8,767 nucleotides of DNA, taken from Thermoprotei archaeon (GTDB lineage Archaea; Thermoproteota; Nitrososphaeria; Geothermarchaeales; JDFR-13). This document shows, in pieces, positions 1-7,661 of the stretch. The position numbers were made by a program, and so were the translations under genes. The notes beneath the pieces are model-generated. The model saw nothing but the letters and a program-made list of their open reading frames with translations, did no database searches and was not told where the DNA came from. The stretch lies in the NCBI GenBank assembly GCA_015661745.1, contig DQVL01000088.1:1-8767 (forward strand), given 5' to 3'. The first letter of the stretch is position 1. Every line of letters begins with the position of its first letter.

Positions 1-93
1 ATTAAGCATCATATGTATTTTGTAGAGATATCTTTCTAAAAATTGGGGGCTATCTATAGGAAAGGGGTTATAAATATAAAAAGTGGTTAATAT
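1..93. other. Left-edge intergenic segment, no complete gene
   Basis: No complete gene fits here. On the minus strand it is the 3' flank of the acidic helical protein gene and contains two T5 tracts (78-82 and 38-42). Two minus-strand ATG codons lie at 10-12 and 7-9, with AT-rich TATA-like sequence at about 36-45 and 66-80, so a leftward gene could begin here and run out of the window. On the plus strand a 12-codon open frame ends at a TAA at 37-39 and could equally be the tail of a convergent gene. Neither can be decided from so little sequence. Confidence 0.3.
78..82 (-). terminator. Oligo-T terminator after the acidic helical protein gene
   Basis: On the minus strand a T5 run begins 11 nt after the stop codon at 94-96 and continues into further T-rich sequence. 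Archaeal RNA polymerase commonly terminates at U-rich tracts without a hairpin, and I see no strong hairpin here. A second T5 run (38-42) could be a back-up site. Confidence 0.4.
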
Positions 94-780
94 TTAATCA
101 TCGACTCCATATTGATATTCAAGTATGTGTTCTGCCCTCTCAATAAGTTGTGTAGCCTCGATATACATATCCCAGATGACGTTCATATCCATATCATCAA
201 ATGAATCTTCATCAATTATATCCAATATATTGTTTAGGAGTTGTTCAGCCCTATCAAGCATATTTATAACATCAACTGCATTAACTAGTTCAGCCATATA
301 CCTATACTCATTTAAATCATATAGTTTATCCATTACCTTGTAATGTAGTAGATCTAAATCTCTGGAGATATAATGGTCATCATCTCCATATACATAGTCA
401 CTTGAGAATTCAATATAGAATTCGAGTCTCTCTTTAATCTTCTTTAACTCAAATATATCCATTTCTGCTATCCCGTCATCAGTCAAGTCTAATAACATCT
501 CCCTAGCCTCTGCAGCTATAGATGGATTTACATACCCCATATCCAATAGGTAGTTAAGCTTATCCCTATATCTCCTAACCTCATCCCTCAGATATGTAGC
601 CTCCATATAAGTTGTATACTCGATAGACGTGTCTACATCATATTGTCCATCACTGGATATACCTAGTGTATCAACAATCCCTGTGAATACACCTTCAACA
701 GAGTTAGAGATATATGGATAGACCATAAAGAGTTGGAGAGCAAATATTGATATAAATGCCAACGCCTTGGTAATGGACAT
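94..780 (-). CDS. Exported, very acidic, helical protein of unknown function (228 aa)
   Basis: I do not recognise this family. The N-terminus has a Lys followed by a hydrophobic stretch (about residues 6-24) that looks like a signal peptide or single membrane anchor, so the rest probably lies outside the cell. That remainder is predicted by eye to be almost wholly alpha-helical. It is strongly acidic (about 49 Asp/Glu against about 16 Lys/Arg by hand count), rich in Tyr, and has no Cys. Helix-forming segments at about 55-80, 85-120 and 140-220 suggest a helical bundle or coiled coil. I chose the ATG at 778-780 because GGTGAT stands 7 nt upstream. A GTG at 790-792 in the same frame lies inside that ribosome-binding site and is therefore unlikely to be the start. 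The gene follows the surface phosphoesterase by 107 bp on the same strand, with a T6 tract between them. A chaperone, metal-binding or scaffold role at the cell surface is only a guess. Confidence 0.8.
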   Translation of the reverse strand: MSITKALAFISIFALQLFMVYPYISNSVEGVFTGIVDTLGISSDGQYDVDTSIEYTTYMEATYLRDEVRRYRDKLNYLLDMGYVNPSIAAEAREMLLDLTDDGIAEMDIFELKKIKERLEFYIEFSSDYVYGDDDHYISRDLDLLHYKVMDKLYDLNEYRYMAELVNAVDVINMLDRAEQLLNNILDIIDEDSFDDMDMNVIWDMYIEATQLIERAEHILEYQYGVDD

Positions 781-787
781 ACCATTT

Positions 788-793
788 ATCACC
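788..793 (-). promoter_or_regulatory. Shine-Dalgarno GGTGAT for the acidic helical protein
   Basis: The minus strand reads GGTGAT, then 7 nt, then ATG (780). GGTGAT complements the conserved 3' end of archaeal 16S rRNA (GGAUCACCUC). It fixes the start at 780. A TATA-like TTATTAAA at 815-822 would place the transcript start near 792, almost at the edge of this site. A stronger-looking AT tract at 862-875 would give a leader of roughly 60 nt. The message could also be a read-through from the phosphoesterase gene. Confidence 0.7.
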
Positions 794-870
794 GGATACT
801 ACTAGGAAGACCATTTTAATAAGGAATTATGTGGAACGATATGGAATGGATACTCAATAGATTTTATTAT

Positions 871-876
871 AAAAAA
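871..876 (-). terminator. Oligo-T terminator after the metallophosphoesterase gene
   Basis: The minus strand shows C5 followed by T6, starting 11 nt after the stop codon at 888-890, and then an AT-rich tract (862-870). This fits hairpin-independent archaeal termination. The same AT tract may double as a promoter for the next gene to the left. Confidence 0.45.
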
Positions 877-887
877 GGGGGAATGGA

Positions 888-3152
888 TTATCTCTTTCTC
901 AATACTATGAATAGTACTAATGATACTGTAACTATTAGAGCCACCACCCCTACTAAATATATCGTTGAGCTTGGGGGCGTAGTCTCCTCCTCAATCGGCT
1001 CCTCAGGCTGGATAGCCTCCTCAACAACATTTACTGTAGCGCTAAATCCATCAACCTCAAAAGTATATGTACCGGCTGCGTCGGGGGTAAAGGTAACTGT
1101 ATAGATTGTAGACATCCCCACATCAAGTGTAACAACTGATGAATTGAATAACTCTCCATTCAAGAAAATCTCTAGTGTATATTCACCTGTAGCATTTCCA
1201 AAGTTTGATAGTTCAATAGATATATCTATAGATTCACCGAGTCTGATGGATTCACTCGATACATTTAAGGAAACCACTCTAATATCTGGTATATACACCT
1301 CTTCAATGGGTTCCTCAACCATTATCTCTAACTCACTAAGATTTACATAGTTTAGGTTGAAGTCTAAAGCCGATGGATATAACTTTATTATGGTACCTCC
1401 TTCATAACCCTCTAGACTTAACATATATAGTGTCCCTGTAAACATTGCTTCAAGGACCATAGTCTCCTGCATATCATCCTTCTCTATAGATACCTTAACC
1501 GGAACCTTATACACTCCCCATCCATCATCTGAAGCATCGAAATATACGGTTATAGGTACATTAGGCGCTGGATCCTCAGGATTTATATATGCAACGGATA
1601 GGTTCGGGGGATCTTCATCATTGAAGTATGAGAGGCTAAATATCAGTTCACCACCCGGATCAACTGTTATATCAACTAGGAAGTAGTTTATGCCGTCGAA
1701 CCTCTTACTATCGATTAATGTGGCGGTAGAAGATTCAGCCATAGATACATATAAGTTATAGTCTGTAATGTCCCTCTCTGTATCTATAGGGAGGAGTAGC
1801 CTACCCTCTAGGGAGAGCCAACTCATTATATTCATAGATATAGATAGTGAGTCTCCATCCATTGAGTATAGCCCTCTAAACAGTGGGTAACCTGGTGTAC
1901 CTCTCCTATCCAAACCATATTTAAAGTCTTCAAGATATTGTATAGGTATTGAGTTGGGGACCTTCCCAAATGATGCCCAAGGAGGAATGTTATGTAGGAT
2001 TATACTTCCATTTCTAAATATCGTTATAAGTCTTAAACCATTATACTCTGGTCGACTGGCACCTAATGTAGTGGTTGTTACGAAATATGTTACTCCACCA
2101 TCATATTTCATAGTTACAGTTCTATCTGTATGGATATGCCCAGCCAAAACCAGATTTACCCGATACTCGGTAATCAAGTCTAGAGTAGCCTTTGTAAGGC
2201 TCATGTTACTCCTCCAGCTACCATATAACTCATTCTCTCTTACAACGCCTTCATATGTAATGTTCCCTTGAATCTCATAACCCCATATAGGATGGTGGAA
2301 GAATATTATCTTAGTTAGATTACTATATTCCTCAAGAACTTCTCTAAGCCATATATACTGCTCATATGTTATCATTCCAAAGTCGCCTGTATCCAAAGCA
2401 ATAAAGAGGAAGTTACCCCCAACAACTCTATAATAGTATCTCTCACCAACATGCGTCTCATAAGCCTTTGTCCTTGAGTCGTGATTACCTGGAGTTAATA
2501 ACTTTGGTATACCATATCCAAATGTACTTAGTAACTCCTTAAGTTTTATAGCCTCTAGATTAGCAGCTCTATCAGTATTATCGCCGGTAGAAACGAATAA
2601 TCGGGGTTTAGGATCAAGAAGTCTATACATTAACAATGCTGTAACCAACCTCTGGTTGGATTCATATTCAAAGCCTATATGTATATCAGATACCTGAATA
2701 AAAGTTAAGCTATCTAAGGTCTCGCTATCTATCCATAGGGAGTCGGGCTCCCTAAGGATGTTACTTACGCCATCTCCAGATTCAAATATGACTTCTATAC
2801 TATATAATCCATCGACCGTATTATTTGGAATCAATAGTTTAACATTATAGAGGAATAGATTACCCTCCATACTAGATTCAATCGATACTATATCTAAAGC
2901 CTTCTCCACATATTTTAACCGTCCATCATCATCATATACCATTGATATATTTACTTGTGAGATAGATACCTCATCTTTAGACTGAATAACTATCTCTAGA
3001 GTATCTCCGGGGGATAGCACTTGTGGAGAGCCTGTCTTAGGAGACACTAGATATATTGGATCCAGACCTGAAGCCTCTCCTCCACTATAGATCGGAAGTA
3101 GACTTAAAATCAATATTAAAGTGATTGTTATAGAGGTGTATAGCCTATTCAT
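888..3152 (-). CDS. Surface-anchored multidomain metallophosphoesterase (754 aa)
   Basis: This is a calcineurin-like phosphoesterase that should hydrolyse a phosphate ester outside the cell with a two-metal centre. All five family motifs are present: DIH (156-158), GDNTD (190-194), GNHD (222-225), FHH (285-287) and GHIH (338-341). The order is: signal peptide (about 1-25), beta-rich Ig-like region (30-145), catalytic domain (150-390), a beta-rich stretch I cannot name (about 430-515), a probable Ig-like domain (515-612), and a CARDB-like adhesion domain (622-710). A Pro/Glu-rich spacer (711-729), one membrane helix (730-750) and the basic tail RKR follow, so the bulk faces outward. Eleven N-X-S/T sequons suggest heavy N-glycosylation, and there is no Cys. 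The ATG at 3150-3152 has no ribosome-binding site but a TATA-like box about 30 nt upstream, indicating a leaderless message. It follows the ABC ATPase gene by 53 bp. The substrate cannot be read from the sequence; nucleotide, sugar-phosphate or glycerophosphodiester are all possible. Confidence 0.92.
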   Translation of the reverse strand: MNRLYTSITITLILILSLLPIYSGGEASGLDPIYLVSPKTGSPQVLSPGDTLEIVIQSKDEVSISQVNISMVYDDDGRLKYVEKALDIVSIESSMEGNLFLYNVKLLIPNNTVDGLYSIEVIFESGDGVSNILREPDSLWIDSETLDSLTFIQVSDIHIGFEYESNQRLVTALLMYRLLDPKPRLFVSTGDNTDRAANLEAIKLKELLSTFGYGIPKLLTPGNHDSRTKAYETHVGERYYYRVVGGNFLFIALDTGDFGMITYEQYIWLREVLEEYSNLTKIIFFHHPIWGYEIQGNITYEGVVRENELYGSWRSNMSLTKATLDLITEYRVNLVLAGHIHTDRTVTMKYDGGVTYFVTTTTLGASRPEYNGLRLITIFRNGSIILHNIPPWASFGKVPNSIPIQYLEDFKYGLDRRGTPGYPLFRGLYSMDGDSLSISMNIMSWLSLEGRLLLPIDTERDITDYNLYVSMAESSTATLIDSKRFDGINYFLVDITVDPGGELIFSLSYFNDEDPPNLSVAYINPEDPAPNVPITVYFDASDDGWGVYKVPVKVSIEKDDMQETMVLEAMFTGTLYMLSLEGYEGGTIIKLYPSALDFNLNYVNLSELEIMVEEPIEEVYIPDIRVVSLNVSSESIRLGESIDISIELSNFGNATGEYTLEIFLNGELFNSSVVTLDVGMSTIYTVTFTPDAAGTYTFEVDGFSATVNVVEEAIQPEEPIEEETTPPSSTIYLVGVVALIVTVSLVLFIVLRKR

Positions 3153-3176
3153 TTTATATATAGAATTGAGGAATAT

Positions 3177-3186
3177 CTTATTTAAC
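3177..3186 (-). promoter_or_regulatory. TATA-like box of the metallophosphoesterase gene (leaderless)
   Basis: The minus strand reads GTTAAATAAG, with the core centred about 30 nt upstream of the ATG at 3152. Archaeal transcripts start about 25-30 nt after the TATA centre, which puts the start at or next to the initiation codon. There is no Shine-Dalgarno match between the box and the ATG, which agrees with a leaderless mRNA. A second AT run right beside the ATG is too close to serve as a TATA box. Confidence 0.5.
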
Positions 3187-3205
3187 TCCTATTTCAACAT
3201 TCTAT

Positions 3206-4264
3206 TCAATCTTTAGAGCTTATTATCATAACCTCATCAGGATCTATAGAGAATTTAAGGGGCATACCCTCTTTAAAATCACCATCTACATCTGCCAATA
3301 TCAATATATCCTTACCATTCACATTTAGTCTTATATGGAAGTATGACCCTATAAACATGATAGACTCTATAATACCCTCCAATTTATTATAGCCATCTAT
3401 CTCACCAACTCTACAATCCTCAGGTCTAAATATCACAGTAACTTTATCTCCCACTCTAAACCTACTCTCCAATCGCCCCAAAACCTCAAATCCACCTATA
3501 TCTACGACTCCATATCCATCAACAATTTTCTTGAGGACCCCCCGTAGAATCGTGCTCTTCCCAATAAATGTAGCTACAAACTCATTTTTTGGAGATCTAT
3601 AGATCTCTATAGGTGTACCAACTTGTTGGACACGCCCTTTATTCATAACTGCGATTCTATCAGATATAGTTAAAGCCTCCTCCTGATCATGGGTTACATA
3701 TATCGTTGTTATACCAGTCTCCCTCTGGATCCGCCTAACCTCCTCCCTCATCTCAACCCTCAGTTTCGCATCTAGATTTGATAGGGGTTCATCAAGGAGG
3801 AGTACATCAGGCTCTACAACCAATGCTCTAGCAAGTGCAACCCTCTGCTGCTGACCACCACTTAATTGGCCGGGGAACCTCTTCTCCATCCCCTCAAGCT
3901 TCACAAGCCTCAGTATATCGTGGACCCTCCTCCTAATCTCATCCTTTGGATACTTCCTAATCTCTAGACCGAAGGCAACGTTTTCATATACAGTCATGTG
4001 TGGCCATAATGCATAGTTTTGGAAGACCATAGCAGTATTTCTACGGGATGCCTTTAGATATGTCACATCCCTATCGCCAAATACTATCTTTCCAGAATCT
4101 GGGAATTCGAGTCCAGCTATTATCCTGAGTAGTGTTGTCTTGCCACATCCACTTGGACCAAGTAATGTAAATAGTTCTCCATCTCCAATATCAAGTGATA
4201 CGTTGTCTAGGGCTATTACATCTCCAAACCTCTTGGTTATATTAAATATTCCGACTGATACCAA
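3206..4264 (-). CDS. ABC importer ATPase, PotA/FbpC/MalK-like (352 aa)
   Basis: This is the ATP-hydrolysing subunit on the cytoplasmic face of the importer. All signatures are intact: Walker A GPSGCGKTT (36-44), Q-loop Gln82, signature LSGGQ (134-138), Walker B with LLLDEP (155-160), D-loop SNLD (162-165) and switch His192. A C-terminal TOBE-type regulatory domain spans about 236-348, and the total length is normal for this COG3842-like class. The start is a TTG at 4262-4264, supported by GGTGA 6 nt upstream; no ATG or GTG lies near the N-terminus. The gene lies 61 bp downstream of the permease on the same strand and is probably co-transcribed with it. Family members energise uptake of iron(III), polyamines, sugars, thiamine or phosphonates, and sequence alone does not separate these. 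It holds the only two Cys residues in the window's proteins (Cys40 and Cys284). Confidence 0.95.
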   Translation of the reverse strand: MVSVGIFNITKRFGDVIALDNVSLDIGDGELFTLLGPSGCGKTTLLRIIAGLEFPDSGKIVFGDRDVTYLKASRRNTAMVFQNYALWPHMTVYENVAFGLEIRKYPKDEIRRRVHDILRLVKLEGMEKRFPGQLSGGQQQRVALARALVVEPDVLLLDEPLSNLDAKLRVEMREEVRRIQRETGITTIYVTHDQEEALTISDRIAVMNKGRVQQVGTPIEIYRSPKNEFVATFIGKSTILRGVLKKIVDGYGVVDIGGFEVLGRLESRFRVGDKVTVIFRPEDCRVGEIDGYNKLEGIIESIMFIGSYFHIRLNVNGKDILILADVDGDFKEGMPLKFSIDPDEVMIISSKD

Positions 4265-4270
4265 CTCCCT

Positions 4271-4275
4271 TCACC
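4271..4275 (-). promoter_or_regulatory. Shine-Dalgarno GGTGA deciding a TTG start
   Basis: The minus strand reads GGTGA, six bases, then TTG (4264). The match to the archaeal anti-Shine-Dalgarno and the normal spacing support TTG as the start of the ABC ATPase. It also implies that the gene is translated from an internal position on a longer message. Confidence 0.7.
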
Positions 4276-4325
4276 GATAACCCGTAAATTATATATCTCT
4301 AATCAATATAATCCCCTGAAACAAT

Positions 4326-6173
4326 CTAAATACCTATATATGCATACCTCTGTTTAAAGACTAAGGTTATAATTATGATTACTGTAAGCTGCATCGACAT
4401 CAATATAAATCCTAGTGCAGCGGCAATATACTGGGAACCGACTGCCGATAACATCACATCCCTCATATATACAGTGAGTGGAGCATAATCCATATTTAAA
4501 ATACCTATGATAATGCTGATACTTACTTCACCTACTACATATATAAATGATATTAACAGTCCACTCAATACATTAGGAGATACCAGTGGGAGTAGAATCT
4601 TCTTGATGGTATGGAATCTCCCAGCACCCATATTTAATGATGCCTCCTCAAGATTTACATGTACCTGCTGGATACCTGCATATATAGCTCTTAGAGCAAA
4701 TGGAAGCCTCCTAATAGAATATCCTATAATTAATACTGGGAGTGGGTTGAAGAATAATACATTAGTTGGGTCGAGAATTGTATCCCTAAATAATGTTGCA
4801 TAGAAGTAGAAGTAGCTTATAGCAATTACTATACCTGGTAATGCAATAGGCGATGTAGATAATAGATCGATACTGCTTACACCTCTAAACCTAAGTCTAT
4901 TAGTTACATAAGCGGCAGATAATGCAAGAATAAATATGAATAGTAGGGCTAGGGAGGCATACATAACGCTATTCCTAAGATATTTAAATACGTCTGGATT
5001 AGAGAATACCTCTATTACATTGGCTAATGTATATCCTTCGGGAAATACTGTATTTACCCATCTAGTTGAGAAAGCTAGTAATACTACACCTATCTGTGGA
5101 AACGATGTGAATAGGAGTATGGGGAATATAACTGTATATACAACTAGATATCCTTTGACACCCAGCCTATTTAACTTTCTCAACATCCTCCCTCTAGGTA
5201 TAGATGCATAACTCCTTAGAGATACATAATTCCTAATCAATATGAAGAAGGTAAGCGCTATAAACAGGAGGAAAACTGCTAAGGCAGCGATTTCAGGAGA
5301 CCTTAAACCAGTCTCACTTATAAATTTTGTGTATATCTGGAAAGAGATAAGCTTCTTAGCCAGTGGATGCCCATGAAAAACTATAGGTGCAGTTAGATCC
5401 TCTAGACTAAATATAAATACAAGTGTCGCACCACTCATTATACCTGGATATGAAAGGGGTATAGTGATTTTCCTAAGGAGTGTAAAGCCTTCTGCACCCA
5501 TATTTACTCCTTGCTCCTCCAATGTAGAATCTATATTTAACATACTAGAGAGGATATTAAGGGCTACAATTGGATAATAAGTTATTATCTGTGTAAGGGC
5601 GATACCAGCCAATCCATCAATATAAAGTCTAAATGGTAGGATCCCTAATGTATCGTGGAGAAGCCAGTTTATAAAGCCATTATATGGATTAAACATCTTC
5701 TTAATAACCAATGCATTCACGAATGGAGATAATAGGAGAGGAACCATAGAAAGGATTCTAAGAAAGTCTTTACCTCTAAAACTATATCGTGAAAATAATA
5801 TAGCTAATATAATACCCCATATTGTAGTTACAATAGTTACTATAGAGGCTACTATTAGAGAGTTTAATATAACTCCATAGTCTGACCCAGTGATAACCAA
5901 CATATTAAATTTTTCATCATAGTACCATGGCTCACCCCTCCCCTGAAGATTTATATAGTATTCTGAGGTGAATATCCTGATAAACCACTCTAGGGATGGG
6001 GCCCCCTTATATACGAAGGCTATACCCAACATCCCAATAAGAGGTGTTATTAGGAAGAGGATGAATGTAAAAGTTGGAAATGATAAAAAGAATATTGTGA
6101 CTGGATCAAGATATAGTCTAGCCCTGGAAATACGCTCTCCAAGCTCATCTAAAAGGCTTCTATCAACCTTCAT
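4326..6173 (-). CDS. ABC importer permease, two fused transport domains (615 aa)
   Basis: This forms the membrane channel of the importer. It is a tandem fusion of two BPD_transp_1-type halves, as in FbpB/SfuB-like iron(III) permeases (COG1178-like), so one chain does the work of two subunits. Each half has about six hydrophobic helices (roughly 28-53 to 293-315, and 341-368 to 580-606). Each half also carries an EAA-type loop that docks on the ATPase: LEEQGVNMGAEG (218-229) and LEEASLNMGAGR (508-519), each followed by an I-x-x-P-like element. The first half has a long polar, aromatic-rich segment (about 55-100) between its first two helices that probably faces outward. There is no Cys. The ATG at 6171-6173 lies 6 bp after the stop of the binding-protein gene, with a TGATC ribosome-binding site overlapping that stop, so the two are tightly coupled. 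The substrate is unknown. Confidence 0.94.
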   Translation of the reverse strand: MKVDRSLLDELGERISRARLYLDPVTIFFLSFPTFTFILFLITPLIGMLGIAFVYKGAPSLEWFIRIFTSEYYINLQGRGEPWYYDEKFNMLVITGSDYGVILNSLIVASIVTIVTTIWGIILAILFSRYSFRGKDFLRILSMVPLLLSPFVNALVIKKMFNPYNGFINWLLHDTLGILPFRLYIDGLAGIALTQIITYYPIVALNILSSMLNIDSTLEEQGVNMGAEGFTLLRKITIPLSYPGIMSGATLVFIFSLEDLTAPIVFHGHPLAKKLISFQIYTKFISETGLRSPEIAALAVFLLFIALTFFILIRNYVSLRSYASIPRGRMLRKLNRLGVKGYLVVYTVIFPILLFTSFPQIGVVLLAFSTRWVNTVFPEGYTLANVIEVFSNPDVFKYLRNSVMYASLALLFIFILALSAAYVTNRLRFRGVSSIDLLSTSPIALPGIVIAISYFYFYATLFRDTILDPTNVLFFNPLPVLIIGYSIRRLPFALRAIYAGIQQVHVNLEEASLNMGAGRFHTIKKILLPLVSPNVLSGLLISFIYVVGEVSISIIIGILNMDYAPLTVYMRDVMLSAVGSQYIAAALGFILMSMQLTVIIIITLVFKQRYAYIGI

Positions 6174-6177
6174 AGTA

Positions 6178-6182
6178 GATCA
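6178..6182 (-). promoter_or_regulatory. TGATC ribosome-binding site overlapping a stop codon
   Basis: The minus strand reads TGATC, 4 nt, then the permease ATG. TGATC matches the 3' part of the archaeal GGTGATC consensus. Its TGA is the stop codon of the binding-protein gene, so a ribosome finishing that gene sits on the permease initiation site. This suggests translational coupling. The match is short. Confidence 0.45.
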
Positions 6183-7661
6183 TGAGGTAGCCAAATTATA
6201 AATCTCAAGGTATTTCTCTATAGCGGCTTGCCTCCAGATCTGTGTAATGGTATCTAGGAACTCAGGATCCCTCAACCTATCATTTATCTGCATAGCATAA
6301 TCCTCAGTAAATCTTACGAGCATTCCAGTATCCGGATCAGTAAACTCGAGTAGTGATGTCAACATCTCGTGGAGCTGGTTATACCTATCTGGATCTGAAT
6401 CCCTCAGCCTAACAATAGCTTTCCAAGCCTGTTTAAGCTCGGCCTGAGCATCTATCAATGTAGCCCTGAAGAAGTATTGCATAGCCAACTCTGTACTCAA
6501 GGCTCTCTCATCATCAAATATTATACCCTGATTATTCAACGTCAACTGATAAAGCTCTTGAAGATCAGGTCTCTGCATACCTTCAGGAGTCTCGAATACC
6601 TTGGGGTTGACGGGCATCCTATTAATCCTCTCATCAAGCCAGATCTTCTGACCCTCCTCAGACAAGATCCAGCGTATAAAGGCTACAGCAGCATCTTTAT
6701 TATTACTACCCTTTACAAGTGCTATTGGATCAGCATTAACAATCGATTCACCCTGTGGAATAATATATTCTGTAGATGGATTTAGAGACATAGCTACATA
6801 TCCATAGAAGTCTATAGTGGATCCAACGGCTATTTCACCTGCTATCACAGCCTCTCTAACAGCGTCACTAGCATCATATATTCTCGCATTAGCCGCAATT
6901 AAGGTTAGTACACCCCATCCCTCCTCCCATCCATATGCCTGGAGAATAATCTCATATATCCTCGTATTTGATGTACTCCTTAATGGATCCGCTATTCCAA
7001 CTATAGGCTCTGGAACCTCTGCAAATACAGGTGAAGCCAGGTCAACCCATTTAACCGGCTTCTCAATACCATATTGATTTAATATATCATGGTTCACTGT
7101 GAAGCCAAAGCTTGAGATAGCCGCTCCAACCCATAGAATCTTATTATCCTCGCCAAATCTCTTTACGGGTACCCCAGCAATGTCATCTGGAATCTCATTT
7201 AGAACGTCCTGCATCTCAGGTAGATTAAGATCATCCCAATAATTCAATAGACTATCGAATAGAGTGGGTCCACCACCCCAGGCTACATCGACTTGACCCG
7301 GTCTACTCAAATAACTCTCCCAAAGCGGTCCAGAAGCCGGTCTAAACTTAAGATCAACTATATTATACCTCCTAGCTACATCACTATTTAGGAAGAGCTC
7401 CTTAGTCTTTTCCTGAATGGTTGTATCATGTCTTGTAAGAATAATTAGGGTTACCTCACCATTAGCCGGGGGCGGCTGCTCCTCCCCATCTATAGGTTGT
7501 TCATCTCCATCCTCTGGTTGCTGTACCTCCTCTTCTTCTCCGGGGGCTTCAGTAGGTCCCGGAGTTTGAGTAACAAAGAATATTACAATACCAATTACTA
7601 ATGCAGCTATAACTATAATGGCTAGATATTTGGTTATCGGTGTCTCCCCACCTCTAATCAT
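6180..7661 (-). CDS. Membrane-tethered ABC substrate-binding protein (493 aa)
   Basis: This captures the substrate outside the cell for the permease and ATPase encoded just downstream. Numbering from the ATG at 7659-7661: a short basic N-terminus, one membrane helix (about 12-30), a Pro/Glu/Asp-rich linker (31-68), then a periplasmic-binding-protein-like fold. Typical iron(III)/COG1840-class signs are VDVAWGGGP (124-132), a FGFTVN strand (185-190) and a helix with LSEEGQ near 333-338. There is no lipobox Cys, so the anchor is the helix itself. The sequence RGGE before the helix is reminiscent of class III (pilin-like) signal peptides of crenarchaeal binding proteins but does not match the usual cleavage pattern. 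A TTG at 7692-7694 would add 11 residues. I prefer the ATG because a weak TGAT lies 6 nt upstream, but this is not secure. The C-terminal 110 residues or so extend beyond the usual fold and are helical. The ligand is unknown. Confidence 0.9.
   Translation of the reverse strand: MIRGGETPITKYLAIIVIAALVIGIVIFFVTQTPGPTEAPGEEEEVQQPEDGDEQPIDGEEQPPPANGEVTLIILTRHDTTIQEKTKELFLNSDVARRYNIVDLKFRPASGPLWESYLSRPGQVDVAWGGGPTLFDSLLNYWDDLNLPEMQDVLNEIPDDIAGVPVKRFGEDNKILWVGAAISSFGFTVNHDILNQYGIEKPVKWVDLASPVFAEVPEPIVGIADPLRSTSNTRIYEIILQAYGWEEGWGVLTLIAANARIYDASDAVREAVIAGEIAVGSTIDFYGYVAMSLNPSTEYIIPQGESIVNADPIALVKGSNNKDAAVAFIRWILSEEGQKIWLDERINRMPVNPKVFETPEGMQRPDLQELYQLTLNNQGIIFDDERALSTELAMQYFFRATLIDAQAELKQAWKAIVRLRDSDPDRYNQLHEMLTSLLEFTDPDTGMLVRFTEDYAMQINDRLRDPEFLDTITQIWRQAAIEKYLEIYNLATS

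Noticed and set aside
829..1350. Plus-strand open frames antisense to the 3' part of the phosphoesterase gene
   Set aside because: The minus strand has a continuous, well-structured 754-residue protein here. The antisense frames give low-complexity Ser/Thr-rich peptides with no promoter or ribosome-binding site.
1954..2271. 105-codon plus-strand frame inside the phosphoesterase gene
   Set aside because: It lies wholly antisense to the conserved catalytic domain, including the FHH and GHIH motifs, and has no recognisable features.
4286..4298. TATA-like AGATATATAATTT between the permease and ATPase genes
   Set aside because: A transcript starting about 27 nt downstream would begin near 4265, at the TTG and after the GGTGA site, which would then be lost. 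Read-through from the permease is more consistent.
5360..5380. FHGHP in the permease as a metal or phosphatase motif
   Set aside because: It lies in a membrane protein loop after the first EAA-type element and lacks the other phosphoesterase motifs.
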